Shown here: piece after piece, positions 50,376-59,837 of the stretch
Layout: each line of letters starts with the position of its first letter
Numbering within the stretch: position 1 is the first letter of the stretch
Program-made: the position numbers and the translations under genes
Origin: Chitinophaga niabensis
Lineage (GTDB): Bacteria; Bacteroidota; Bacteroidia; Chitinophagales; Chitinophagaceae
Reading direction: 5' to 3'
DNA: 64,000 nt
NCBI RefSeq assembly: GCF_900129465.1
Contig: NZ_FSRA01000002.1
Coordinates: 1 to 64,000 of the forward strand
Notes under the pieces: generated by a model
What the model was told of the DNA's origin: nothing
The model's input: the letters and a program-made list of their open reading frames with translations, nothing else
The model's database searches: none

Positions 50376-52764
50376 ATAATATAGTCTCCTTCAAAACAAG
50401 CGGTGAAAGTTTCGCCTTGCTGGAAATAATTGGCTGCGGAATATTTTCTACCGCAAAGAAAGGATTAGGATTTTCTTCTTTTACTATTGCCTTCAAACCT
50501 TTTAGTGCATTCGGTACACGCAAACGGCAATTACCTCCCAGCGTTGATCTTATCACCAGCTTTTCTACCTGCCCATTCTTCCACACCAATTCCTTTATCT
50601 CAAATCCTCCACGCGTACGCAAACCACTCACACTCCCATTTTGCCATTGCCGGGGCAAAGCAGGCAACAGATGAATCGCTCCATCGTGGCTCTGCACCAG
50701 CATTTCCGCAATGCCTGCCGTACAACCAAAATTACCATCTATCTGAAAAGGAGGATGTGCATCGAACAGGTTATCATAAGTACCGCCGCCACTGTTCTCT
50801 CCTTTATTCAATCCCGTCGGCGTTAACTGGTTACGGATAAGCTGATAGGCATGATCCCCATCCAGTAATCTTGCCCAAAGGTTCACCTTCCAGCCCATAG
50901 ACCAACCGGTAGATATATCTCCCCGCTGGATCAGCGAATTACGCACAGCCTGAAATAATTCCGGTGTGCGGTAAGCTGATATCAGGTTCCCGGGATGTAA
51001 GCCGAATAAATGAGATACATGCCGGTGTTTATCATCCGGGTTATCCAGATCTTCCAGCCACTCCTGCAACTGGCCATGCTGGCCTACCTGCATAGGTGGT
51101 AATCTTTTACGCGCAGCTTTCATTTCCTCCACCATTTCTTTATCCACCTGTAATACTTCTGCTGCACGAATAGTATTGGTGAACAGATCGAACACTATCT
51201 GATTATCCATGGTAACACCTGCCGCTATAGAAACCCCCGGACGGGCTTTCGGGGCATTCTCCGGAGAAATGGAAGGCGCTACTACCAGCCATTTATGCAA
51301 AGGTTCTTCTATAAGATAATCGAGATAGAATTGCGAGGCTCCTTTTAAAGCAGGATAAACTGTTTGCAGGTATTTTTTATCGCCGCTGTAACTGAACTTC
51401 TCCCAGGTATGCCTGCTCAGCCATGCACCACCCATTGGCCACATTGCATAAAAGATAGGATCTACCGGCCCTGATATACGCCAGAGGTCTGTATTGTGAT
51501 GTGTTACCCATCCACGGGCACCATACATCGTTTTCGCAGTACCCTGCCCTGTTACGGATAATTCCTGCACCATCTTTACCAGTGGTTCATGCATTTCAGT
51601 AAGGTTAGTTTCCTCTGCCGGCCAGTAATTCATTTCCGTATTGATATTGATGGTGTATTTACTCCCCCATGGCGGGTCCATCTTATCATTCCAGATCCCC
51701 TGCAAATTTGCAGGTTGCCCTCCGGGCTGAGAGGCAGAGATCAGCAGATAACGGCCAAACTGAAAATACAGGGAGGCAAACTGCGGATCATTCCCATTGG
51801 CAAAATCCCTCAGCCGCACATTCGTAGGGTTCTTCGTGGAATCTGTGCTGCCAAGGTCCAGTTTCACCCTGTTGAAATATTTCTGATATGCCGCTACATG
51901 CGCCTTCAGCAAAGCAGCATAATTCTGCTGTAACGCCTTTGACAGGTAAGCTGCCGCACGTTTACCTTCATCCGCGCTAACATCATTATAATTCACAAAA
52001 TTGGTGGCAATAGAAATATAGATCGTTACCGCATTCGCATTTGTAATACTTACTGCATTGCCGGCTGGTTTAACACTTCCACCCTCCGCACGTACTTTTG
52101 CCAGCGTGCGGAATTTTACCTTTCCTGCCACACCATCTTTGCTACCCGATGTACCGGTCATAATCAATTCATCATTCCCTGTCACTGAAACAGCAGATGG
52201 TTTATGCTCCGTTGCAAGTGATGCTATGAAGCTAATACTACCGGGCTTATCAGCTGTCAGCCGCACAATGATCACCTGCCCCGGTACGGTGGCAAATACA
52301 CTTCGTGTGTATTGCACTCCATTCACCCGATAGGTTGTTTTTGCTGTTGCGCTTTCAAGGTCCAGCTCCCGGTAATAGTTTTCAAATATATTGTGCCCCG
52401 GAAAATCCAGTTTCAGATCTCCTGCCGGCTGATACTTCATGCCATGGATCTTTGATTGCATCTTCTCCGTGGCCAGCTTACCGGCTTCTTTGTGTTTCCC
52501 TTCAAAGATCAGCTTCCTCACTTCCGGTAAAGCAGCCAGCGCATCAGGATTATCATTGCGGTTAGGCCCTCCGCTCCAGATAGTGGATTCATTTAACCGG
52601 ATCAGTTCTGAAGCAGGGTTACCATACACCATAGCGGCGAGGCGCCCATTCCCCAATGGCAATGCCGCTTCCCAAACAGTACCCGCAGGTGCGTTGTACC
52701 ATAACTTATGCTGCGCAAAGGCACAGCTGGAGATCAATAATAATCCGATCAATTTTCTGAACAT
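50329..52764 (-). CDS. GH95 family glycosidase (alpha-L-fucosidase/galactosidase)
   Basis: 811 residues. Signal peptide (MFRKLIGLLLISSCAFAQ). GH95 signatures: LPLGNGRLAAMVYG near the N terminus, INTEMNYWPAEETNL in the barrel and FQIDGNFGCTAGIAEMLVQSH towards the C terminus, which hold the catalytic residues of the family. GH95 enzymes remove terminal alpha-1,2-L-fucose or alpha-L-galactose from plant and host glycans. The gene is the last of a group with GH71/99-like, GH92 and a cytochrome dehydrogenase, and its 3' end is repeated in tandem downstream. Confidence 0.93.
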   Translation of the reverse strand: MFRKLIGLLLISSCAFAQHKLWYNAPAGTVWEAALPLGNGRLAAMVYGNPASELIRLNESTIWSGGPNRNDNPDALAALPEVRKLIFEGKHKEAGKLATEKMQSKIHGMKYQPAGDLKLDFPGHNIFENYYRELDLESATAKTTYRVNGVQYTRSVFATVPGQVIIVRLTADKPGSISFIASLATEHKPSAVSVTGNDELIMTGTSGSKDGVAGKVKFRTLAKVRAEGGSVKPAGNAVSITNANAVTIYISIATNFVNYNDVSADEGKRAAAYLSKALQQNYAALLKAHVAAYQKYFNRVKLDLGSTDSTKNPTNVRLRDFANGNDPQFASLYFQFGRYLLISASQPGGQPANLQGIWNDKMDPPWGSKYTININTEMNYWPAEETNLTEMHEPLVKMVQELSVTGQGTAKTMYGARGWVTHHNTDLWRISGPVDPIFYAMWPMGGAWLSRHTWEKFSYSGDKKYLQTVYPALKGASQFYLDYLIEEPLHKWLVVAPSISPENAPKARPGVSIAAGVTMDNQIVFDLFTNTIRAAEVLQVDKEMVEEMKAARKRLPPMQVGQHGQLQEWLEDLDNPDDKHRHVSHLFGLHPGNLISAYRTPELFQAVRNSLIQRGDISTGWSMGWKVNLWARLLDGDHAYQLIRNQLTPTGLNKGENSGGGTYDNLFDAHPPFQIDGNFGCTAGIAEMLVQSHDGAIHLLPALPRQWQNGSVSGLRTRGGFEIKELVWKNGQVEKLVIRSTLGGNCRLRVPNALKGLKAIVKEENPNPFFAVENIPQPIISSKAKLSPLVLKETILYDVFTQPGKTYTFSN

Positions 52765-52769
52765 CAGTT

Positions 52770-54023
52770 TTACGGTTTAACGGGAATAGTAGAAACATTG
52801 GCGGCCTTTCCACGAACGATCTGACTGGTAGCCCCGGCCAAACGAAGATACCAATCCGGCGGCAAAGCAATACCATCCTGGTCCAGCGAAAGATATTTTG
52901 CACTTACCGGCTTCTCTGCTGCCGTAGGCGCCAGTTTATACATGGCCGTTCCTTCATCCACTTCATCATACATGGCAATGTACACCATATTCGCACCAGC
53001 ACTGATCACATTATAAGATTGATGCCAGTAGAAGTTTCCACCATTCCGGGGTATCTGATTAAAAGGTGTTCTGCCATTCCGCAGGTTATACCATGAAAAC
53101 CCAGGCCATATCACCGGCATATAATCGATCCTGTTCTTTTTACAATAAGCCAGGTCTGGCACCACAGCCGTATCCCTGAATTTATCCGCCCCTGCATGAT
53201 CTTTATAACGCCCTACAGACCATGGGCTGATCACATCCAGTTTATCATACACCGGCTTCCATTCATTCTGATGATGCAGCCAGTTATTGTTCACCCCACC
53301 CATGATGGTTGCCTGGTATTTTTTGGGAGCACTTTTATGAAACCACTCCAGCAAAGAATCTGTTTCTGCCGCAGAAGCAAAAGTAGTATGATCAAAACCA
53401 AGCCCCCAGATAGCTACCAGCGGCCGGCCTTCATGATGAAGATAAGACTTGCCTTTGGTAATTTCCAGTGAATCCACCAGGTATTTCCAATCCCGTTCAA
53501 TGATCTCTTTCCATTGCTCCCCTGCACCGGAGATATCATACATGATGCAGTACACCCGCTCATATTTTTCGCTCGCCTGTTTCACATTCCTCACCACCTG
53601 GGTAAAATGCTTCAGAGAGGCCCTGCCCTTCAGTTCCGTTACAAAGCGTTGCTGAAACACACCGTCCAGGTCGTGCTCCTGCAGCCATTTGAAATGAAGG
53701 TCTACCACACCGTAGTGATAAGCGGAATATACTTTAGCTGGCGAACCATCTGCGTATTTCATATTAGTGGCTTCCTGTGTATTTGCAGGATACTCCCGCA
53801 TATCCGGCCAGAAATCAAAAGTGGCAAAACCGGAATCAGGTTTGTTGCGGAACCAGTGTTTCCAGTAACCCAGGCCAGAACCATCATTAGGGGTGCCAAA
53901 CCAGCCCTGGTAACCGAACATCACTTTCTTATCCAGGGTATGGGGATCCGGTTTATACTTTTCATCTGTTCTATAACCAGCTAATGCTACCAGTACGATC
54001 AATCCAAAGAAATATTTTTTCAT
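52770..54023 (-). CDS. GH71/GH99-like secreted protein
   Basis: 417 residues. Hydrophobic N terminus (MKKYFFGLIVLVALAGY) likely a signal peptide. The core VMFGYQGWFGTPNDGS, TFDFWPDMREYP, HYGVVDLHFKWLQEHDLDGVF and YHYGV-type strands match the GH71/99-like barrel family (GH99 enzymes are endo-alpha-mannanases). The catalytic acids were not assigned, so activity is unproven. It overlaps the stop of GH92 by four bases and is 5 bases upstream of GH95, so it is co-translated with two exo-acting enzymes; a mannose-containing backbone or branch would be consistent. Confidence 0.82.
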   Translation of the reverse strand: MKKYFFGLIVLVALAGYRTDEKYKPDPHTLDKKVMFGYQGWFGTPNDGSGLGYWKHWFRNKPDSGFATFDFWPDMREYPANTQEATNMKYADGSPAKVYSAYHYGVVDLHFKWLQEHDLDGVFQQRFVTELKGRASLKHFTQVVRNVKQASEKYERVYCIMYDISGAGEQWKEIIERDWKYLVDSLEITKGKSYLHHEGRPLVAIWGLGFDHTTFASAAETDSLLEWFHKSAPKKYQATIMGGVNNNWLHHQNEWKPVYDKLDVISPWSVGRYKDHAGADKFRDTAVVPDLAYCKKNRIDYMPVIWPGFSWYNLRNGRTPFNQIPRNGGNFYWHQSYNVISAGANMVYIAMYDEVDEGTAMYKLAPTAAEKPVSAKYLSLDQDGIALPPDWYLRLAGATSQIVRGKAANVSTIPVKP

Positions 54024-56194
54024 GGTCTGTCTGCTTTTAATTTTCCGAAATTATAATTGGGCTGCGCACCCATGAACATCTTTATCTTCCCTCCTTTCAT
54101 CAGGTCTGTATGCAGGAGATAACTTTTGGTATAAGCCTTTCCATTTAGCTCTATCTTCTGTATATAGATATTCTCCGGGCTGTTATTTACTACTTCTATC
54201 ACAAAATCTTTCCCGGAGGAAGTATGTATCGTTCCTTTATCAACAGAGGGGCTGCCGATCACATATACACCAGCAGCAGGATACACCGGGTAAAAACCTA
54301 AAGAAGAAAATACATTCCAGGCAGACATCTGTCCGCAATCCTCATTCCCTACAATACCATCCGGCTGATCATGATAGAATTCCTTCATGATGTATCGCGT
54401 TTTTTCCGCTACTTTCCATTGCTGCCCCACAAAAGCATAGAGGTACGGAATATGATGGCCCGGTTCATTTCCATGCGCATATTGCCCGATCAATCCTGTA
54501 AGGTCTGCCAGGTCTATATCTGCTTTCATTTTAAGGGAAAAGAAGCTATCCAGTTTACTGGCAAAAGCAGCATCACCCCCTAAGAGTTTTGAAAGCCCCG
54601 GAACGTCGTATGGCACCAGCCAGAGATACTGCCATGCATTGCCCTCCGTGTAATCATGGTCCGGCGCACGCATAGGATCAAAATCCGGTTTGAAAGAACC
54701 ATCGGAAAGTTTCGCCCTGAAGAACCTGGTAGCAGGGTCAAAATACAATTGATAATTAGAAGCCCTTTTGCTGAAATACTTATAGTCTTCCTGGCGGTTC
54801 ATTTTCTTTGCCATCTCAGCAATGCTCGCATCACTGATCGCATACTCCAAACCCCTTGCCACTGATTCCCGTACTTTATCCGCAGGGATCGGCTTAAGGT
54901 CCCTCACATAATCAAGGCCGCGATAATCTGTGTTAGCCGTAGCTTTCATGGCTTCGAACAATTTAGTGGCATCGAGCCCTTTTATTCCTTTCAGGTAAGC
55001 TTCGGCAATGATCTGCAAACTACTGATGCCCACCATAGTGCCTGTTTCATAGCCATACAGATGCCAGATAGGCAGTTTGCCCTGCTGTTCGTAAATAGAC
55101 AACATGGTGCGGATCATGTCTGCTGCTCTTTCTGTATCTATGATCGTATACAAAGGATGCGCCGCACGATAGGTATCCCACATGGAAAAGATCGTATAGC
55201 TGGTATAAGGTGCTTTCTCATATACCTTTTTATCCGGCCCGCGGTAATCGCCATTATGATCACTGTACACGGAAGGGTTGATCATGGTATGATAGAGCGA
55301 AGTATAAAAGATGCGCTTGCTCTTTACATCCTTCGTTTCCACTTTGATCTTTGACAACTCTTTATTCCATTGTTCATCCGCGCTTTTAGCCACAGCATCA
55401 AAATCCCAGCCGGGCACTTCTGCCGCAATATTAGCCAGTGCATTGTCTGCGCTTACGGAAGATACGCTTACCTTCATCTGTAGCTGCCTGGTAGTTTCAT
55501 CAAAGCTCATCAATCCTTTTTCCTTATTATAAACAGTGAACTGCTTAACGGGAAGGGAAGTACGGATAGCAAAGTACACGCGTTGATCCTTAGCCCAGCC
55601 CGTAGAAAAACGATGCCCTTTAAAAGTATGTTCATCCACCTGCTCAATAAAAGTTTCTGCGGCTTTATCCTGCGTACCTTCTTTCAGATCAACGATCACC
55701 CTTGCCGTTTTGCCACCGGGGAACTTATACCGGTGAAAGCCCACACGTGTTGTAGCGGTCAACTCCGCAAAGATGTTGTAATCCTGCAGCAGCACACTGT
55801 AATAACCGGGCTTTACTTTTTCCTGCTGATGAGAATATAAGGAAGCATAACCTGTTCTATGTTCCTTCTCTGTTCCCTTATCCGTTTTAATATCTCCTGT
55901 GTACGGCATCACGAGTATATCTCCTAGGTCGCCGATACCGGTACCATTCAAATGCAGGTGCGCAAAGCCAATGAGGATGCTATCGCCATAATTATATCCT
56001 GAATCCCAATCCCATCCCTTGAAAATATTGGTGGGGCCGGGCTGTATAGCCCCGAAAGGAACACTGGCACCAACAAATACATGGCCGTGACCACCGGAAC
56101 CAATATGAGGGTCTACATAAGAAGTAAGTGATTGTGCCCTTGCCACACCGGATATAGCCATAAGTGCGCAAGTGATAATGCTCTTAAAATTCAT
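54020..56194 (-). CDS. GH92 alpha-mannosidase
   Basis: 724 residues. Signal peptide (MNFKSIITCALMAISGVARAQ). GH92 marks: VDPHIGSGGHGHVFVGASVPFGAIQPGP-type start, GNEPGHHIPYLY, and VGNEDCGQMSAWNVFSSLGFYPV near the C terminus, where the catalytic and calcium-site acids of the family lie. GH92 enzymes are calcium-dependent exo-alpha-mannosidases (often alpha-1,2) acting in the periplasm. It lies 9 bases after the cytochrome dehydrogenase gene and overlaps the GH71/99-like gene. Confidence 0.94.
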   Translation of the reverse strand: MNFKSIITCALMAISGVARAQSLTSYVDPHIGSGGHGHVFVGASVPFGAIQPGPTNIFKGWDWDSGYNYGDSILIGFAHLHLNGTGIGDLGDILVMPYTGDIKTDKGTEKEHRTGYASLYSHQQEKVKPGYYSVLLQDYNIFAELTATTRVGFHRYKFPGGKTARVIVDLKEGTQDKAAETFIEQVDEHTFKGHRFSTGWAKDQRVYFAIRTSLPVKQFTVYNKEKGLMSFDETTRQLQMKVSVSSVSADNALANIAAEVPGWDFDAVAKSADEQWNKELSKIKVETKDVKSKRIFYTSLYHTMINPSVYSDHNGDYRGPDKKVYEKAPYTSYTIFSMWDTYRAAHPLYTIIDTERAADMIRTMLSIYEQQGKLPIWHLYGYETGTMVGISSLQIIAEAYLKGIKGLDATKLFEAMKATANTDYRGLDYVRDLKPIPADKVRESVARGLEYAISDASIAEMAKKMNRQEDYKYFSKRASNYQLYFDPATRFFRAKLSDGSFKPDFDPMRAPDHDYTEGNAWQYLWLVPYDVPGLSKLLGGDAAFASKLDSFFSLKMKADIDLADLTGLIGQYAHGNEPGHHIPYLYAFVGQQWKVAEKTRYIMKEFYHDQPDGIVGNEDCGQMSAWNVFSSLGFYPVYPAAGVYVIGSPSVDKGTIHTSSGKDFVIEVVNNSPENIYIQKIELNGKAYTKSYLLHTDLMKGGKIKMFMGAQPNYNFGKLKADRP

Positions 56195-56203
56195 GCTAAT
56201 GCG

Positions 56204-58438
56204 TTATTTAATATTCTCTAATTCTGCGATCGTCCAGAAAGTATTTCTTGCGGAAGTTTTTGCCCTTACCTGTTTCACACTTTCCACATCCACCACCGGC
56301 GTTTTACTTTTCCCGTAATTGTAGCGGATATAACTTAACACGGAAGCTACCCATTCATCATTATTCGTAGCGCCGAAAGGCGCCATCACATCCGGGTAAT
56401 TTTTTCCATCAACAGGCCCCGAGAGCCCGTTCATCATAATGAGGATCATCGCTACTTTATCTCCATCCACTCTTTTGGAACCTACAAAAGGAGGCGCTGC
56501 TGCAGCAGCATCCCCCACCGACAAACCTTTACCATCCGGGCCATGACAGGTAGAACATAACTGCTTATAGATATTCGCACCATTCAGGATCAGGTTGCGA
56601 TGCGCCGCCGGCATATTCGCCAGTCTGCCACCAAAAAGTTTTGTATTCTTTGCTACTTCCAGGCTATTGCTCACACCATCCAATACACCCGGATATTGAG
56701 AATATGCTTTCAAACGACCTTCCACATAACGTGCTCCCTCCATTTTGCTCTGCCCTATTGTTAAAGCCAGCTGCACCTGCACCAGGGAAGAAGTATCGCT
56801 TTTCAGTTCCGCCAGTTTATCGAGCACCTGTTCATCATTTTGTTTCAGCAGCGATTCACTGATCCATACCGCAGCTTTCCTTACCTGCGGATCATTATCA
56901 TCCATCGCAGCAAAGAGCGTAGGTTTATCAATGGCAGCCAAACCTTCCAATGTCCATAAAGCGTGTATACGCGCAAGATGACTGTTTGTTTTGCTTACCG
57001 CCATTTGCCGCAAAGCAGGCACCACGGATTGATCTCCTGAAACAATGATCTCTTTTTGCGCATTCTCCCGCCACCATCCATTGGGATGATCGAGGTAGGT
57101 TAGCAAAGCACTGGCAGGCTTATCCAGCAGCCGGGGTTTAGGTCCCGGTTTATATCCATCATGCACCAAACGATAGATCCGTCCTCGCCCGATATTCTTT
57201 TCCAATCCTTTTTGAAGGATGCGTGGCCGGAGGAAGCTCCCCTCTTTCGTCCAGGTGGCTTCCTGGATAATGCCGCGATGCATATCTACAATGTATAAAC
57301 AGCCATCCGGCCCTGTAGTACTGTTCACCGGGCGGAAATTCATATCATAGGACGCCATGAACTCTTCTTTCTCATAAGCATTCCGCAGCGTCACCTTCCC
57401 TTCACTGGTAGAAACTTTCGCTCTGCGGATCAGCCTTCCCACCGGCTCACAGATGATGAGATCACCTTTAAGGTCTGCGGGTAATGCATCTCCCCGGAAA
57501 ACGGATTGCCCGCAACCTGCTGTAAAATGATTCAGGGTAGTATCAGGGCGTAAGCGGTTCATGCCGCCTTGTACATCGGGGGTAACAATGATGGGCCATA
57601 CCGCCAGGAACTCCTGGTCGTACTGGTCTTTCGGATTATACAAACCATAAGCCGGGTTGATCTGAAAACCCAGTGCCGGAATTTCCGCACCTGCGCTGGA
57701 GAAATACATGCGGCCATAATCATCATTGGCCAAGCCCCATTGCCCGCCGGGGGAGTTGGTGAGTGTATCTGCCACTAACTTCCCTTTGGTATAACGGTAA
57801 CGCACAGGGTCGCAGCTCACATAGATCCAGTTGTCCATATTCCATACCAGCCCGCTTTTCTGGTGTTCCAGGTTGCGCGTGTCTGCCCTGGGGTTTTTAT
57901 AAACAGGTTCTTTCCGGTCCGCTACGCCATCGCCATTTGTATCTTCGTAACTGTAAATATCGTAAGTAAAAGTTTCATTCACCAGTAGTTTATGCCCGAT
58001 GCATAACATCATGCGGGGCAGCACCAGGTTGTCGATAAATACCGAAGATTTATCCATCGCCCCGTCCCCGTTCGTATCCTCCAGCAGGGAGATGCGGCAG
58101 ACCGGCTCATTTTCACCCGTACCATTAATATCCTGCATATACGTGCGCATTTCTGCCACATACATCCTCGCATTGCCATCCCAGGCAATGGCCACCGGTT
58201 CTTTGATCATCGGCTCGCTGGCCACCAGTTGTAATTTATAGCCGGGAGGAAGCTGAATGGATTCCATACTTTCCTTTACAGAGAGGTAGGCAGGGTTTGG
58301 ATGCGGGTTAACAACGATCTTCCCTGATCCATCCCGTTGAACAATTTGCGCCTGCTGAGACACCTTACATTTCCAGGCAAACAGGCTAAGCGCTGCCACC
58401 AGGAATACCCAGGCTCCATACTTTCTCATTTGTATCAT
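56204..58438 (-). CDS. PVC-type dehydrogenase with C-terminal cytochrome c domain
   Basis: 744 residues with a hydrophobic N terminus, probably a signal peptide with a possible lipobox (FAWKC). The N-terminal region (about 65-420) is a sugar-dehydrogenase-like beta-propeller (LPPGYKLQLVASEP, GPDGCLYIVDMHRGIIQE). HEAT-type helices follow (about 430-600), then a cytochrome c domain with the heme motif CSTCHG at 628-633. Such proteins, first noticed in Planctomycetes/Verrucomicrobia, are thought to oxidise sugars or their derivatives and pass electrons to the respiratory chain. Its place at the head of the GH92/GH99/GH95 genes suggests periplasmic oxidation of a released sugar. Substrate unknown. 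Confidence 0.88.
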   Translation of the reverse strand: MIQMRKYGAWVFLVAALSLFAWKCKVSQQAQIVQRDGSGKIVVNPHPNPAYLSVKESMESIQLPPGYKLQLVASEPMIKEPVAIAWDGNARMYVAEMRTYMQDINGTGENEPVCRISLLEDTNGDGAMDKSSVFIDNLVLPRMMLCIGHKLLVNETFTYDIYSYEDTNGDGVADRKEPVYKNPRADTRNLEHQKSGLVWNMDNWIYVSCDPVRYRYTKGKLVADTLTNSPGGQWGLANDDYGRMYFSSAGAEIPALGFQINPAYGLYNPKDQYDQEFLAVWPIIVTPDVQGGMNRLRPDTTLNHFTAGCGQSVFRGDALPADLKGDLIICEPVGRLIRRAKVSTSEGKVTLRNAYEKEEFMASYDMNFRPVNSTTGPDGCLYIVDMHRGIIQEATWTKEGSFLRPRILQKGLEKNIGRGRIYRLVHDGYKPGPKPRLLDKPASALLTYLDHPNGWWRENAQKEIIVSGDQSVVPALRQMAVSKTNSHLARIHALWTLEGLAAIDKPTLFAAMDDNDPQVRKAAVWISESLLKQNDEQVLDKLAELKSDTSSLVQVQLALTIGQSKMEGARYVEGRLKAYSQYPGVLDGVSNSLEVAKNTKLFGGRLANMPAAHRNLILNGANIYKQLCSTCHGPDGKGLSVGDAAAAAPPFVGSKRVDGDKVAMILIMMNGLSGPVDGKNYPDVMAPFGATNNDEWVASVLSYIRYNYGKSKTPVVDVESVKQVRAKTSARNTFWTIAELENIK

Positions 58439-58478
58439 TTTTATGATTTACATAACGTAATGCTAAGTAAGCAGGAGA

Positions 58479-58510
58479 GGATTAATAAAGGATTAATAAA
58501 CGTTAATAAA
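58479..58510. repeat. Three tandem 10-11 bp direct repeats upstream of the dehydrogenase gene
   Basis: GGATTAATAAA occurs at 58479-58489 and 58490-58500, followed by the related CGTTAATAAA at 58501-58510. They lie 40-72 bases upstream of the dehydrogenase ATG on the other strand, a typical activator or repressor position, with one-helical-turn spacing. Confidence 0.65.
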
Positions 58511-58568
58511 AGGGCTAACAAATGCACTAACAGGGGTTAATGCTATATTATTTTTTAAAAAAAGCAGG

Positions 58569-59828
58569 TTAAACAGTTTTCTTTTCCTCTGTATTCAACT
58601 TCCTCACCAGCCAGGGTAAAGTAAGCCCCTGCCCTATGAGCGTAAACAAAACCACCACAATGGAAATAAATATAATGGCCGCCCGCTGCGGAAACGGACT
58701 TCCATCTTTCAAAGTTACCGGCAACCCGATAGCGATAGCCAGGGAAACAATTCCCCGCATACCGGACCAGCTAATGATCAGGCTGTTTTTAAAATCCAGC
58801 AGGGCATGTTCTGTGATGCGCCCCTTCCCCTTTTTAAAAGCCCGTTCCAGGTTGACCCGTTGCCCAAATACCCGCGCCACCCGGATCACCAAAGCCACTA
58901 TCGTAATAATAAAACCATAACCGATATACAGGAGGATCTGGTCCCTTTCCAGGCTTTTGGCTACATAAGGAAATTGAAGGCCGATGAGGATAAAGATCAA
59001 TCCGTTCAGCAAAAAGATGATCACATCCCAGAAAGACTTACTCTGCTGCCGTAAACCATCCGGTAATAATTTCCTGCTGAACCGCGAAATACCCAGGCCC
59101 AGTATTACTACTGCGATCACCCCGGATACATGCATTTCTTCTGCTACCAGGTAGGTAACAAATGGCATCAGCAACATGAAGCTGATGGTAACAAGATAAT
59201 TTCGATGCACATACTGCAACACCTTTCCCAGTAGCTTCGCCATAAAAAAGCCCACTAAAAAACCGCCTGCCATTAAGATCACAAATTCCAGTGTAGCCTT
59301 CCAGAATACAAAAGCAGTACCCGTAACAGCCGCCACCGCAAACCGGTAAGCCACCAGGGCAGAGGCATCATTCACCAGGCTCTCCCCTTCCAGGATAGTA
59401 TTGGTTTTGTGCGAAAGCCCCAGCCCCTTCGTAATACTCATCGCCGCCACAGCATCTGTAGCAGAAAGGATAGCCCCCAATACAAAAGACAGGGGCCAGG
59501 TCATCCCGGGGATCAGGTAATGGGCTGTAACCGCTATACCCGTTGCCGTTATAAACACCAGCGAGATCGCTAAAGTACTGATGGTATTAATGTTCGTCCG
59601 GAATTGCCGGAAGGAGATATTGAAAGCAGCGTCGTATAATAAAGGAGGAAGGAAGATCAGGAGGATCACTTCAGCATTCAGTTCTATGTTCGGCCACGCA
59701 GGAATAAAACCCACTGCAATCCCTGCACTGATCAGTAAAATAGGATATGGCAGCCTGACCTTGTCCGCAATGGCAGACAACCCGATCATAACAGCCAGGA
59801 TAATAATGACTACGCTGTAATTTTCCAT
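58569..59828 (-). CDS. CPA1-family Na+/H+ antiporter
   Basis: 419 residues with about 12 membrane segments. CPA1 signatures: ATDAVAA (ion-binding Asp) and LEGESLVNDASALV, then SWSGMRGIVSLAIA. It exchanges sodium (or potassium) for protons at the inner membrane and helps pH and salt balance. It lacks the long cytoplasmic C-terminal domain of some relatives. It is preceded by a sterol-desaturase-like gene (9-base gap) on the same strand and separated by 130 bases from the dehydrogenase gene. Confidence 0.92.
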   Translation of the reverse strand: MENYSVVIIILAVMIGLSAIADKVRLPYPILLISAGIAVGFIPAWPNIELNAEVILLIFLPPLLYDAAFNISFRQFRTNINTISTLAISLVFITATGIAVTAHYLIPGMTWPLSFVLGAILSATDAVAAMSITKGLGLSHKTNTILEGESLVNDASALVAYRFAVAAVTGTAFVFWKATLEFVILMAGGFLVGFFMAKLLGKVLQYVHRNYLVTISFMLLMPFVTYLVAEEMHVSGVIAVVILGLGISRFSRKLLPDGLRQQSKSFWDVIIFLLNGLIFILIGLQFPYVAKSLERDQILLYIGYGFIITIVALVIRVARVFGQRVNLERAFKKGKGRITEHALLDFKNSLIISWSGMRGIVSLAIAIGLPVTLKDGSPFPQRAAIIFISIVVVLFTLIGQGLTLPWLVRKLNTEEKKTV

Positions 59829-59837
59829 GCCTTCGCT

